Of a stretch of DNA of 64,000 nt, positions 17,834 to 25,696 are shown piece after piece. The stretch comes from Helicobacter rappini (GTDB lineage: Bacteria; Campylobacterota; Campylobacteria; Campylobacterales; Helicobacteraceae). The position numbers were made by a program, and so were the translations under genes. Below the pieces are notes generated by a model. It ran no database searches. It was not told where the DNA came from and worked only from the letters and a program-made list of their open reading frames with translations. The stretch covers positions 16,499 through 80,498 of the forward strand of contig NZ_FZPK01000008.1 in assembly GCF_900198625.1 (NCBI RefSeq), in the 5' to 3' direction. Position 1 is the stretch's first letter, and each line of letters begins with the position of its first letter.

Positions 17834-19138
17834 ATGGCAGAGAGAGAAATAGGTACTATGGGTTTCGAACCACTCGATTCACAACAGCAATGGGATCAAA
17901 ACTACGCGACACTTATGACAACAATGGACGCTAGTGAGATTATAGGTATTATAGGCAATGCTTCTAGTGATGAAATAGGGTATTATCAAGATAAAGCGTT
18001 TGATACACTTTTTTGTGGCACAGAGGCTACTACTGGATTTTTTGAATATGTGGGTGGTGCTGCTTCAACAGCTATTGGTGGAGCTGCTGGCGGCTTGACA
18101 GCAGCGACACTTGGGACTAGCACAGTAGCTACTACCACTGGTGGTATCTTTGGCTTGTTTGCGACTACCACCGTTGCAACAGTTGCTGCACCTGTGACAC
18201 TTGTGGCTGGGGCTACACTAGGTGGGATTGCACTTGGATATAGTGCATATAAACTTATAAGTGGTTCTGCAAAAGATAAGGGCAAGGAAGAGCATTTTAA
18301 AGAGACAAAGCAGCAAGGTAGATATCGTATCAACCCTGTAAGGACATTTAATCCCTTTGTGCTTTATGATGAGGAAAAAAGATATATCGCTCAAGCATAT
18401 CAAATCTTAACATGTTCGCCTTCAAGAAGTCAGCAGGATATAGAGGATTTCTTAAAGATTTTTGATGCTAGTGTTATGTTAAATGCAAATTTAGTGCAAG
18501 TTGGAAGAAAAACTGGGCGTGATAGCGTAGAAAAAGCTATCCGCAATGAGTTGAAATCCTATTTGAGTGAATATTGTGAAAAAATAAAACAACAATACAA
18601 AACTACAAATAAAGATATCATTAATAGATATATAGCATTTGTAGAGGTTAATAATGAGTATATTACGCCGCGTGTAGATCAAGCAGCAAAGAAAGAATTG
18701 CTTGATGAAGTGCAAAAGGGTAATGTTGGTGTTACGAAAGAGGTTTTAATAATTGAAGAATTTCGTGCAGTTTTTAGCATATATAAAATGCTATTAAACC
18801 ATCCGCAAAATACTTCAAAACAGATTGAGTTGCAAAAAGAAAAAATGTATGAAAGAGCTGAAAAACTTGGGGCAACAGAGCTTTTTGAAGATATATTAGC
18901 AGAACATCGCCTTGTAAAGCTTGATGAGACAAACTACATTCGATACTTACAAGAAATTGTAAGTGTGCTTGATAGTGAAGATGCACGAGCTTTTATCAAT
19001 GAATTGACAAATGATATTGTAGAATGTATGCTTGTAGATTCTGTAATGGAGCCTTATGAAAAAGAGATAATGCAAAATATCGCAAATACCTTTTCAAATC
19101 TGCTTGATACCAATAGGCAAAAACTCACCGCTTTCTAA
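17834..19138 (+). CDS. Unassigned protein with glycine/alanine-rich membrane block, second gene of the module
   Basis: The 434-residue protein matches no family that I recognise. A polar N terminus (about 1-70) is followed by a long small-residue hydrophobic region at about 72-145, including GGAASTAIGGAAGGLTAATL and VAGATLGGIALGYSAYKLI, enough for two or three membrane passes. The remaining 290 residues look wholly alpha-helical and charged, with possible coiled coil. The layout (soluble helical body plus inserted hydrophobic hairpin) is shared by pore-forming helical toxins, dynamin-like membrane-remodelling proteins and their accessory proteins, but no GTPase motif is present. A good GAAAGGAA ribosome site precedes the ATG. 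It is followed by the convergent cdt operon. Confidence 0.75.
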   Translation: MAEREIGTMGFEPLDSQQQWDQNYATLMTTMDASEIIGIIGNASSDEIGYYQDKAFDTLFCGTEATTGFFEYVGGAASTAIGGAAGGLTAATLGTSTVATTTGGIFGLFATTTVATVAAPVTLVAGATLGGIALGYSAYKLISGSAKDKGKEEHFKETKQQGRYRINPVRTFNPFVLYDEEKRYIAQAYQILTCSPSRSQQDIEDFLKIFDASVMLNANLVQVGRKTGRDSVEKAIRNELKSYLSEYCEKIKQQYKTTNKDIINRYIAFVEVNNEYITPRVDQAAKKELLDEVQKGNVGVTKEVLIIEEFRAVFSIYKMLLNHPQNTSKQIELQKEKMYERAEKLGATELFEDILAEHRLVKLDETNYIRYLQEIVSVLDSEDARAFINELTNDIVECMLVDSVMEPYEKEIMQNIANTFSNLLDTNRQKLTAF

Positions 19139-19203
19139 AGCCCTTGCAAAGCTTATCAGGCTTCATTTTAGCGATTTTTCCAAAGTTTAAAGTGGATTCT
19201 ACA

Positions 19204-19356
19204 ATGCTGCAAAAAATATGTGATAAGCCAAATAGCATAGATTGGCAGGATCTTGGCTTTGTATATGATGAGTGGTTTCTTTTCTCACAAAGAAGCTTAG
19301 AAAATGTGATGTCAGATTCCAGCTTTAATGCATTGGGATCTGTGCCAATAAGATAG
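19204..19356 (+). CDS. Doubtful small open frame after the glycine-rich module
   Basis: A frame of 50 codons starts at ATG 19204 (open from a TTG at 19144). It contains SIDWQDLGFVYDEWFLFSQR, which looks protein-like, but there is no clear ribosome site and no recognised family. It may be the remnant of a third gene of the module or chance. Confidence 0.25.
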   Translation: MLQKICDKPNSIDWQDLGFVYDEWFLFSQRSLENVMSDSSFNALGSVPIR

Positions 19357-19545
19357 TCCCCACCTAATCTTAATATTTATTTTGGCGTATGTAAAAGAAT
19401 TGCTTATTGTTTTTGAGAAATCTTGTGGCATTTTACTAGATTTTATTTTTTTTAATGTTACAGGATCTAACTTTAACCAGCAGTTTATTTACTACATAAC
19501 AAATCTTAAATGAAACTCTATAAAAAACCAAAATCTATGAGATTC
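19357..19545. other. Convergent spacer between the module and cdtC
   Basis: AT-rich DNA between convergent transcripts; no terminator with a clear stem is visible. If the small frame above is not real, the gene-free stretch runs from 19139. Confidence 0.4.
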
Positions 19546-20097
19546 TTAAGGATTAATCAGCATTGCATCTCGTATTGGCGGATTTATCAAAAAAAGATTA
19601 TCTAAATCCACAGAAAAGAGACTATCTACATCACAAGGGCGGATTCCTATGCCTCTGCCTCTTGGAAGTTGTGGGTTATTAAACACTGTCATACATTCAT
19701 TTTTATTCAGTACAAAAGAGCGGATTTGCACTGCTGGTGTGGTGGTGGGAATGATTGTATAAAGGGTTTCATATCTTTTTGATTTTAAGTCATCGTTGCA
19801 GGATTTGCGTGTAAATAATCCGCTTTCAGCAATCGCCAAGCACATATCTTTTGTGCCAACTTGCACAAACTGCACTGCCCCAAGATGAAAATCTTTAAAA
19901 GGATCGTTTCTTAACATATCTTCAGTTAATGGAATATCGCGTATAACCCAATTTCTATCTTTTCCAAAGCCCACAATATCACCCGAAAAGGCACTTCTTA
20001 GTGAAATCGGTGGTGTAAATTCCACAAAATCGGGTAAATCTGGATCTATCGCATAAGCATTTATGACACACATTAAAGCTATTAGTAATCTTTTCAT
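19546..20097 (-). CDS. cdtC: Cytolethal distending toxin subunit C
   Basis: The 183-residue protein starts with a cleavable signal (MKRLLIALMCVINAYA) and continues DPDLPDFVEFTPPISLRSAFSGDIV, typical of CdtC. A ricin-B-like lectin fold follows, with the segments GAVQFVQVGTKDMCLAIAES and NKNECMTVFNN. CdtC and CdtA form the binding heterodimer that carries CdtB to host cells. It is the last gene of cdtA-cdtB-cdtC, 14 nt after cdtB, with AAGGATT as ribosome site. The order and length are normal for CDT operons. Confidence 0.96.
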   Translation of the reverse strand: MKRLLIALMCVINAYAIDPDLPDFVEFTPPISLRSAFSGDIVGFGKDRNWVIRDIPLTEDMLRNDPFKDFHLGAVQFVQVGTKDMCLAIAESGLFTRKSCNDDLKSKRYETLYTIIPTTTPAVQIRSFVLNKNECMTVFNNPQLPRGRGIGIRPCDVDSLFSVDLDNLFLINPPIRDAMLINP

Positions 20098-20111
20098 TAC
20101 AATCCTTATGA

Positions 20112-20933
20112 TTAAAATTTCCCAAAACGCACAGGAAAGTGATCTGATGATAGGTGCGATCTCACACTAGCAGCCATGAGTAATGCGGTAATTGTGGGTA
20201 AAGCCAAGCGAGATCTATCATTAGAGCTTCTGCCAACTATCGCATAATCTAGGATTCTATTTGCCGCACCCATACTAAAATGTGTTGCAGAGTTTTGCGT
20301 AACAATGCGTGTGTGATTCGTAATCCTTGTATCAAGTCCGGATAATAGGTTTGCAGGATCTCTATTAAAATCACCAGCAATGAGCCAGTTAATACTTGGC
20401 TGACCAACAAAATGATCATGCACAGCTGTAACTAACGCCGCAGCATCGCCACCACCCCTTGCAAGAGCATGGATATTAAAAAACACATCATTGCCAAGCC
20501 GTATGCCAATCACAGGGCGGGAAACTTCAGGTGCGATTGTGCTTTGTGAAATAACAAAGACTTCATCAGCTTGCCTACCACTTACAATGGCGAGATTAAC
20601 CCTTCTAGCACCAGCATCAATATTTGCATAATAGATAAATACAGAACGCGGTCTTGAGCGAGTGCCCAAATCCCAAACATATTCTTGAATAGGCGTCCCA
20701 CCGGGCTGAATCATTCTGCCCGTTGGTCTTGCACTTGTAGGTACACTGCCGGCTTCTTGCACCATCAAAATATCCACAGGATTATCGCCGGTGATAAGCT
20801 GTCTTACACTGACATTCCATTTATTTTCAGTGCTAGCTGAAGAGCCTTGCAGATTCCAAGTGCCGACAACATAGTCCTCAATCTTTCCAAAAAGTAGGCT
20901 AAAACTAAAAAGCATAAGTATAATAACTTTCAT
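20112..20933 (-). CDS. cdtB: Cytolethal distending toxin catalytic subunit B
   Basis: The 273-residue protein starts at ATG 20933, chosen over an ATG 21 nt upstream because AAGGAG lies 6 nt before it and the signal peptide then begins properly (MKVIILMLFSFSLLFG). It has the DNase I / exonuclease-endonuclease-phosphatase fold with intact active site: TWNLQGSSA, E60 in ILMVQEAGS, H155 in NIHALARGGG, D188 and N190 in LIAGDFNRDP, D229 in RILDYAIVG, and D264-H265 in SSDHFPVRF. After uptake it enters the host nucleus and breaks DNA, blocking the cell cycle. There are 10 nt between the cdtA stop and this start. Confidence 0.97.
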   Translation of the reverse strand: MKVIILMLFSFSLLFGKIEDYVVGTWNLQGSSASTENKWNVSVRQLITGDNPVDILMVQEAGSVPTSARPTGRMIQPGGTPIQEYVWDLGTRSRPRSVFIYYANIDAGARRVNLAIVSGRQADEVFVISQSTIAPEVSRPVIGIRLGNDVFFNIHALARGGGDAAALVTAVHDHFVGQPSINWLIAGDFNRDPANLLSGLDTRITNHTRIVTQNSATHFSMGAANRILDYAIVGRSSNDRSRLALPTITALLMAASVRSHLSSDHFPVRFGKF

Positions 20934-20943
20934 CAACACTCCT

Positions 20944-21666
20944 TTATTTGCCATCTACACTAAACACTACACCAGCATTTAAAGGTGGCGCGATGATAAA
21001 CCATTGCTGATCGCTATTTAGCTTACCACCTTTCACACAACTTGTAAGAAAAATGCTAAAAAATCTTGTCGCTTGATTGCTTGGGGTTTGCAAACATTGC
21101 TTAGTGGCGACATTTTGAATCTGCACGGCTTGATTATCAAAGAGATTGAAGGTCCATAATTGTGCAGGATCTTCCATATTGCAATATGTGTGAATCACGC
21201 CATTTCTATATGCACTTAAACAAGTGCCTTCTTTAGCATTTTGTATAGCAGCACTCCCATCAGCCTTATTAAAAATCCGCCAAATCCTAGCCCCACCAAA
21301 ATCCTTGCTATCTATGAGAGAATAGCCCCACACCCAATTTCCCACATTTAACGCCCAAAGCGTCAAAACCCCACCTTCAGGACTCATGATGGATAAAAGA
21401 TCTGAAGTATAGCTTCTAGAATCACCATTAATGCCTAGCAGGGGCAACTCTGTATGCTTTGTGGGCGTGTGATTACCCTTCCTATCTGTGTTAGGACGCA
21501 TGAGTTTTTTAGATAGGTTGGGTCCTTGCACTAGACTAACTTGCTTTTTAGAATTAGCTGGTGGTGTTGGGGAATTCCCAATGCCAAGTTCATAATCACT
21601 AGAAGCATAAGCGGCAGTAAGTAATGTGAAAGTCGATATGATAAGTAAAGTAAAAATCTTAGACAT
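20944..21666 (-). CDS. cdtA: Cytolethal distending toxin subunit A
   Basis: The 240-residue protein starts with a signal sequence (MSKIFTLLIISTFTLLTAAYASS). The ricin-type lectin fold follows from about residue 90, with NVGNWVWGYS, CLSAYRNGVIHTYC, QLWTFN, QIQNVATKQCLQ and QQWFIIAPP. It binds host glycans or cholesterol-rich membrane together with CdtC. Many CdtA proteins are lipoproteins, but here no cysteine follows the signal, so it is probably a soluble periplasmic or secreted protein. First gene of the operon; the promoter must lie in the 620 bp upstream, where TATAAT-like sequences occur at about 21744-21750 (minus strand). Confidence 0.94.
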   Translation of the reverse strand: MSKIFTLLIISTFTLLTAAYASSDYELGIGNSPTPPANSKKQVSLVQGPNLSKKLMRPNTDRKGNHTPTKHTELPLLGINGDSRSYTSDLLSIMSPEGGVLTLWALNVGNWVWGYSLIDSKDFGGARIWRIFNKADGSAAIQNAKEGTCLSAYRNGVIHTYCNMEDPAQLWTFNLFDNQAVQIQNVATKQCLQTPSNQATRFFSIFLTSCVKGGKLNSDQQWFIIAPPLNAGVVFSVDGK

Positions 21667-21901
21667 AGCTATTCCTAAGTGTATGTTGTAACTGCATCGT
21701 TAATATAATATCCACTAACTACGCATAAAGCGAATTATTGCCTCATTATAAAAACCATTTTTGTGTGTAAATATACGATATGTAACATTATAATACGCAA
21801 AAGGTTGGGGCATAAGGATTTACATGCAAAGTTTAACTTTTAGAAATTCTGTGTATCGTAAGCAAACGCATGAGATTTATATATTATGTTATGCTAAAAA
21901 G

Positions 21902-22180
21902 TTACAAAACTAAACAGGTATCCTCTAAATTCAACACTCTCTTTTGCAATGTGAGCTTGGCGATATTCTACGATATATTGTAACACTACTTCTCATTGAC
22001 TGAATCTCGCTAGTGTTTTTTGTCCTCTAAATCAACTTATATTGCTTCACTGTGTCAATGTTTCTTTGCGTAGTAAAAGGGCATAATGTAGCACAACTCA
22101 GGATAAATGTCTTTTGCATGCCAAACATCTTTATCAATTCTAACAAAGTTGTTTCTTCTTAATTTACATAGTGTGCGGTG
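21902..22180 (-). pseudogene. Decayed protein-coding frame with five in-frame stops
   Basis: Translating the minus strand from about 22180 to a final TAA at 21902 gives protein-like sequence such as [41 protein letters not shown] and NIAKLTLQKRVLNLEDTCL. It is interrupted by TGA, TAA, TAG, TAG and TAG in the same frame. All five stops are one C-to-T change from Arg or Gln codons, as expected of a gene decaying by point mutation without frameshift. I do not recognise the family. Chance is possible but unlikely given the frame consistency. Confidence 0.45.
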
Positions 22181-22191
22181 TGCGGAGAACA

Positions 22192-22284
22192 CGACTGCAA
22201 ATCTTTGCCCTTGAGGTTGCTATTCGGCTAGGCAATGATGTAGATATGCCAAGGAATCTAGCAAAAAGTGTAACTGTGGAGTAA
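22192..22284 (+). pseudogene. 3' remnant of glmS (glucosamine-6-phosphate synthase)
   Basis: The last 30 codons before a TAA at 22282 encode a peptide ending [15 protein letters not shown], the hallmark C terminus of GlmS, preceded by [14 protein letters not shown], which fits the preceding helix. No upstream glmS sequence is present, so only about 5 percent of the gene is left. A working copy must exist elsewhere, since GlmS is needed for cell wall amino sugars. The remnant marks a recombination breakpoint between the toxin operon and nfeD. Confidence 0.8.
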
Positions 22285-22287
22285 AAC

Positions 22288-22758
22288 TCAAACCTTGATA
22301 ATCGCCTTATTATCTCTAATCTCTAACACCTGCACCCTATCGCCTTCTTTTAGTGGCGTGTTAGATTCTAATGTGCTAGATTCTAATCCATTGGAATCTA
22401 ATGTAGGGGCTTTTTCATACGCCCATAATGTGCCTTTGAAATATACCATTCCTTGCCGAATCTCACCTACACCGCCATTTTGCAGAGAATCTTCATAGAC
22501 TTGTGAGCCTTTAAACCACAATTTTATGGGCTTTCTTAGCAAAATAAGTGTAAGAAAAGCAAAAGCACAAATGCTTACCGCCTGCCACGCATACACGCTT
22601 TCCACACTTCCACCTATGATGTTGCCAAAGCCCACAAATGCTTCAATCCCCGCTGTGATACATAGCCCTAAACCGATGAAAAGCAAGAAAAATGAGCCAA
22701 AAAATATCTCCGCCACAATAAAGCCAAGCCCCAACCCCAAAAGCATAAGTGCCGACAT
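22288..22758 (-). CDS. NfeD-like membrane protein
   Basis: The 156-residue protein has two to three membrane helices at about 4-75 (FIVAEIFFGSFFLLFIGLGL, then an alanine-rich helix) and a small OB-fold domain ending in DRVQVLEIRDNKAIIKV, as in the short NfeD class. The linker TLDSNGLESSTLESN is made of repeated GATTCTA-type codons and is probably not conserved. NfeD proteins work with SPFH (slipin/QmcA) proteins in membrane microdomains. Fittingly, the upstream neighbour is an SPFH gene, but that gene is truncated. Its stop lies only 3 nt from the glmS remnant. Confidence 0.88.
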   Translation of the reverse strand: MSALMLLGLGLGFIVAEIFFGSFFLLFIGLGLCITAGIEAFVGFGNIIGGSVESVYAWQAVSICAFAFLTLILLRKPIKLWFKGSQVYEDSLQNGGVGEIRQGMVYFKGTLWAYEKAPTLDSNGLESSTLESNTPLKEGDRVQVLEIRDNKAIIKV

Positions 22759-22855
22759 CTCACTTCCTTATATTTGCATTGTTTTTAGAAAACTCCCATA
22801 AGGGATTTGGATTCTAAGATTTGGCAGCAAAGCCCTAGAATCCACAAGCTAGATT

Positions 22856-23158
22856 CTACGCCTTTTTACCCTTGCCTAAAAATTCACTTATCACGCTAAG
22901 CCCACCGATAAACTCACTCGTCTCATAGGGGATAATCACCTTATCCTTGCTTGGATTCTTACTTAGCTCTGTGAAAGCCACAATCCGCTCCTTTGTCAGC
23001 AAAAACTCCGCTGCCTGTGCGTTTTTACTCATTTGATTAGCGATAAGCTCCATTGCATCGCTCTGTCCTTGTGCTAGGGCGATTTGCTCATATTTTTTAG
23101 CATCTGCCATACGCTCAATGGCTTCAGCTTGCAACACCTTGCCTCCCTTTCTTGCCAC
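22856..23158 (-). pseudogene. Truncated SPFH/band-7 (slipin/QmcA-like) gene, C-terminal third only
   Basis: The frame encodes about 100 residues: an alanine/glutamate-rich helical stalk (VLQAEAIERMADAKKYEQIA), then AAEFLLTKERIVAFTEL and a tail IPYETSEFIGGLSVISEFLG. This is the C-terminal end of a stomatin-like SPFH protein of about 300 residues. The membrane anchor and SPFH domain are absent, and an in-frame TAA occurs six codons upstream of the GTG at 23158. It cannot assemble normally, so I call it a remnant. It lies upstream of nfeD in the usual order, 97 nt apart. Confidence 0.75.
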
Positions 23159-23351
23159 AGCACTAAGCTTTTATGCAGTCTTTTTGAATGGTTGTGATAT
23201 GAGCGACAAAATCTATTTCATTCAAAACTCAATCTCATAAGATTTTAGATAATACGGCATTTAATATTCTGGGGTGATTTTTTAGTAAAGCAACTCTTTA
23301 GAATCTATGCTACCATTATAAAAGTTTTTTATATAATTTAAAGGGGCTAAT

Positions 23352-24614
23352 ATGCAAAAGATTATAGTTTTTCTGTGTTTGTTAAGTGCGTTTTTATTTG
23401 CAAAGGAGCTTGATGTAAATCGCATAAAGCAAGGGGATTTTACAGAGCTAAAAGCCTATCTCACGCAACTAAAATCTATATCTAAGCAAAGAGATTTAAA
23501 CTTTAATGAATATCAAACACTCACTAGATTTGGCATTGTAGATGGGATAGATGGCGTGTATAATGGCGGGAGTAATAGGGAGTTTGCGAGTGTTTATTTC
23601 TCTAAACTTTCCCCATTTCTTGCTAAAGAATTTGGGGATTTGTTTGCAGAATACGGCATTCCTTTAGGCAATGACATTGAGGAGATGAAGCCTGAATATT
23701 ACTTGTATAATGAGTTAGTATTCTGGTTTAATGATTCTAAGCAGATTTTTACCAAAAAGGCTTATGAATCTTTTCTCTTTTTTAAGCATAATGCCACATT
23801 TGCCACAAAAATAGACGAAGAAGGGCAAGAGATAAGAAATTGTGCCTATGGTGATGCAGGTGGTGGCGAGTGTGAGTTTATCTTTAAAAAGCCTGTAAAG
23901 GCAAAAGGCATACTTACTTTTAATGCTGACTTTTCTTTGCCGCCTAATGAAGTGGGCGCGTGTGATTATCCTGCATATTTTAGCACTTTTAAGACGCAAG
24001 ATTCTAGGCTAGAGTTTATCAATGATGGGCATATTGTTTTAGATGGGCGCAAATATTATGACAAGCTTGCCCAGCTTTTGCCAAAGTGGTATAAAGATGG
24101 GCTTGGCGGGAGTGTAGGCTATGAAGTGGAAGTAGAGATTGCAGGTATTATGCCTTGGGTTTTTTCAGCGTGTGCGGCTGGGAAATATGTAACTATCACA
24201 AATATCAAAGTGGAAAAAAAGCTGCAAGATAACCCAAATACTAGAAAAGACTATGAAAACATAAAGAGTGAATTGAATGTATATAGGCTTAAACTAAACA
24301 GCACAGATAGATATGTGAATCTGCGTGAAAAGCCAAATGGTAAGATTCTAGAGCAAATCCCTACTGCTAAAAGTGATGCAATTTTATTGCTTAATCTCAA
24401 TATGTCGCTATGGGAAATTAAAGGCGTGAGTGAGTGGCAAAGGCAGCTTGGCTTTGAAAGGGCTGAATTTAGTGGTTATAAAGAAGTTATGGGACAAGAA
24501 TGGATAAAGGTGCTTTACTTCCCACCAAGCCTTTCGCCAAAGACACAAACAATCGCGGAAGCAAAGATAGGTTATATCCATAAATCACAGCTTATTGTGA
24601 GTGATTTGCCTTGA
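23352..24614 (+). CDS. Exported protein with C-terminal SH3-like domain
   Basis: The 420-residue protein has a clear signal peptide (MQKIIVFLCLLSAFLFAKEL). The body is unassigned; it has cysteines near CAYGDAGGGECEF and VFSACAAGKY that may form disulfides. Residues from about 310 resemble a bacterial SH3 domain: RYVNLREKPNGKILEQIP followed by EWIKVLYFPP and KIGYIHKSQL. Such domains bind peptidoglycan or protein ligands in the periplasm. The gene stands alone, with AAAGGGGC 5 nt before the ATG. Function unknown; similar proteins are annotated as hypothetical or SH3-domain proteins in Campylobacterota. Confidence 0.8.
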   Translation: MQKIIVFLCLLSAFLFAKELDVNRIKQGDFTELKAYLTQLKSISKQRDLNFNEYQTLTRFGIVDGIDGVYNGGSNREFASVYFSKLSPFLAKEFGDLFAEYGIPLGNDIEEMKPEYYLYNELVFWFNDSKQIFTKKAYESFLFFKHNATFATKIDEEGQEIRNCAYGDAGGGECEFIFKKPVKAKGILTFNADFSLPPNEVGACDYPAYFSTFKTQDSRLEFINDGHIVLDGRKYYDKLAQLLPKWYKDGLGGSVGYEVEVEIAGIMPWVFSACAAGKYVTITNIKVEKKLQDNPNTRKDYENIKSELNVYRLKLNSTDRYVNLREKPNGKILEQIPTAKSDAILLLNLNMSLWEIKGVSEWQRQLGFERAEFSGYKEVMGQEWIKVLYFPPSLSPKTQTIAEAKIGYIHKSQLIVSDLP

Positions 24615-24764
24615 TTAACATATAGTTTTGTGATACATGTTCAAAATTTTGCTATTATTTAAGGTAGTTGCATGAAAAATACTAAAAGGAATGATAAATC
24701 ATGTTGCAACTTAATGGCGTTTAACTTACGAAAACACTTTCTTTTAAAACCATGTAGTTTTGTA

Positions 24765-25532
24765 TTACAACACCGCGTGGAAACATGCGTCAAACTCTTT
24801 GCCTAAATTCGACTTAAATTCATCGTTTGCATTTAGATCTTCGATAATCTTGCCCTCTTCCATGAGTAGAATTCTTTGACAATATTTTCTTGCGAGTATA
24901 AGGTCGTGCGTGATAAACAAAAAGGTTGTGTTATATGTTTTTTGCATATCTAAAAAGAGATTCCATATCTCTTCTTGTAGTTCATAATCAAGCCCAGAAG
25001 TAGTCTCATCAAGGATAACAAATAAGGGCTTTATAAGTAGCATTCGTGCGATACATACCCGCTGTGCTTGTCCGCCAGAAAGCATTGCGGGATAATGATA
25101 GAGTATGCTTTTTGGCAGGTCTAATTGCTCTAAAATGGGGTATATTTTTTGTAGTTGTGCTGATTTACTTTGAATATTTAAAAGGTAGTTGAGTGGCTCT
25201 TGTAAATGCTCTAGGACATTGTATCGTGGGTTAAGAGAGCTTAAGGGGTCTTGGAATAATATTTGTGCTTGTTTGTAAAACTCTTTTTTTTGCTGAAGAT
25301 TCTCTAAATTTACTGCCTTGCCATTAAAGAGTATTTGCCCACTTTGTGGCTTTTGGAGTTGTGCGATAATCTTTGCTAATGTGCTTTTGCCGCAACCACT
25401 AGGTCCTATAAGTGCGATGTTTTCCCCTTGCTTCATTTTAAAACTTACATTATTTAGAATCTGTTTTGTGTGTTTTTTAAAAAAAGTATTATATGTGAAA
25501 GTATGATTAATGTTGCAAACTTCTAGTAGCAT
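24765..25532 (-). CDS. ABC transporter ATP-binding protein, peptide/nickel (DppF/NikE) type
   Basis: The 255-residue ATPase has Walker A GPSGCGKST (about 44-52), Q-loop in ILFQDPLSSLNPRYNV, signature LSGGQAQRVCIARML (about 149-163), Walker B LFVILDETTSG and switch histidine in LFITHD. The phrase LFQDPLSSLNPR is typical of the F subunit of dipeptide, oligopeptide and nickel importers. Permeases and a binding protein are not adjacent, so it must partner with genes elsewhere, or is an orphan. In Helicobacter, nickel import is important for urease and hydrogenase, but sequence alone does not choose between peptide and nickel. Confidence 0.9.
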   Translation of the reverse strand: MLLEVCNINHTFTYNTFFKKHTKQILNNVSFKMKQGENIALIGPSGCGKSTLAKIIAQLQKPQSGQILFNGKAVNLENLQQKKEFYKQAQILFQDPLSSLNPRYNVLEHLQEPLNYLLNIQSKSAQLQKIYPILEQLDLPKSILYHYPAMLSGGQAQRVCIARMLLIKPLFVILDETTSGLDYELQEEIWNLFLDMQKTYNTTFLFITHDLILARKYCQRILLMEEGKIIEDLNANDEFKSNLGKEFDACFHAVL

Positions 25533-25554
25533 GATTTTCCTTTTTTATGTGTGA

Positions 25555-25560
25555 ATTATA
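25555..25560 (-). promoter_or_regulatory. Candidate -10 (TATAAT) for the ABC ATPase gene
   Basis: Minus-strand TATAAT 23 nt upstream of the start codon. AT-rich context lowers certainty. Confidence 0.35.
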
Positions 25561-25607
25561 ATAACAAATATAAGTCATTGTTGTGTAATTTAGCATAAAT
25601 TTTAGGA

Positions 25608-25613
25608 TATAAT
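25608..25613 (+). promoter_or_regulatory. Candidate -10 (TATAAT) for the RND exporter
   Basis: GGATATAATG on the plus strand, about 84 nt upstream of the exporter start. Confidence 0.45.
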
Positions 25614-25696
25614 GCGGGATTTAAAAACAGATAATCAACAGAAATAAGGGCAAATACACTGCATTATATTTGAAAAAATAATTATTAAGGGTTTTT

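Larger units (their letters stand above)
21667..22287. other. Long scar region upstream of cdtA with gene remnants
   Basis: About 620 bp with no intact gene. The half near cdtA is AT-rich and should hold the toxin promoter. The other half contains a decayed minus-strand frame (21902-22180) and a plus-strand glmS 3' remnant (22192-22284). This suggests the toxin segment was inserted or rearranged here. Confidence 0.6.
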
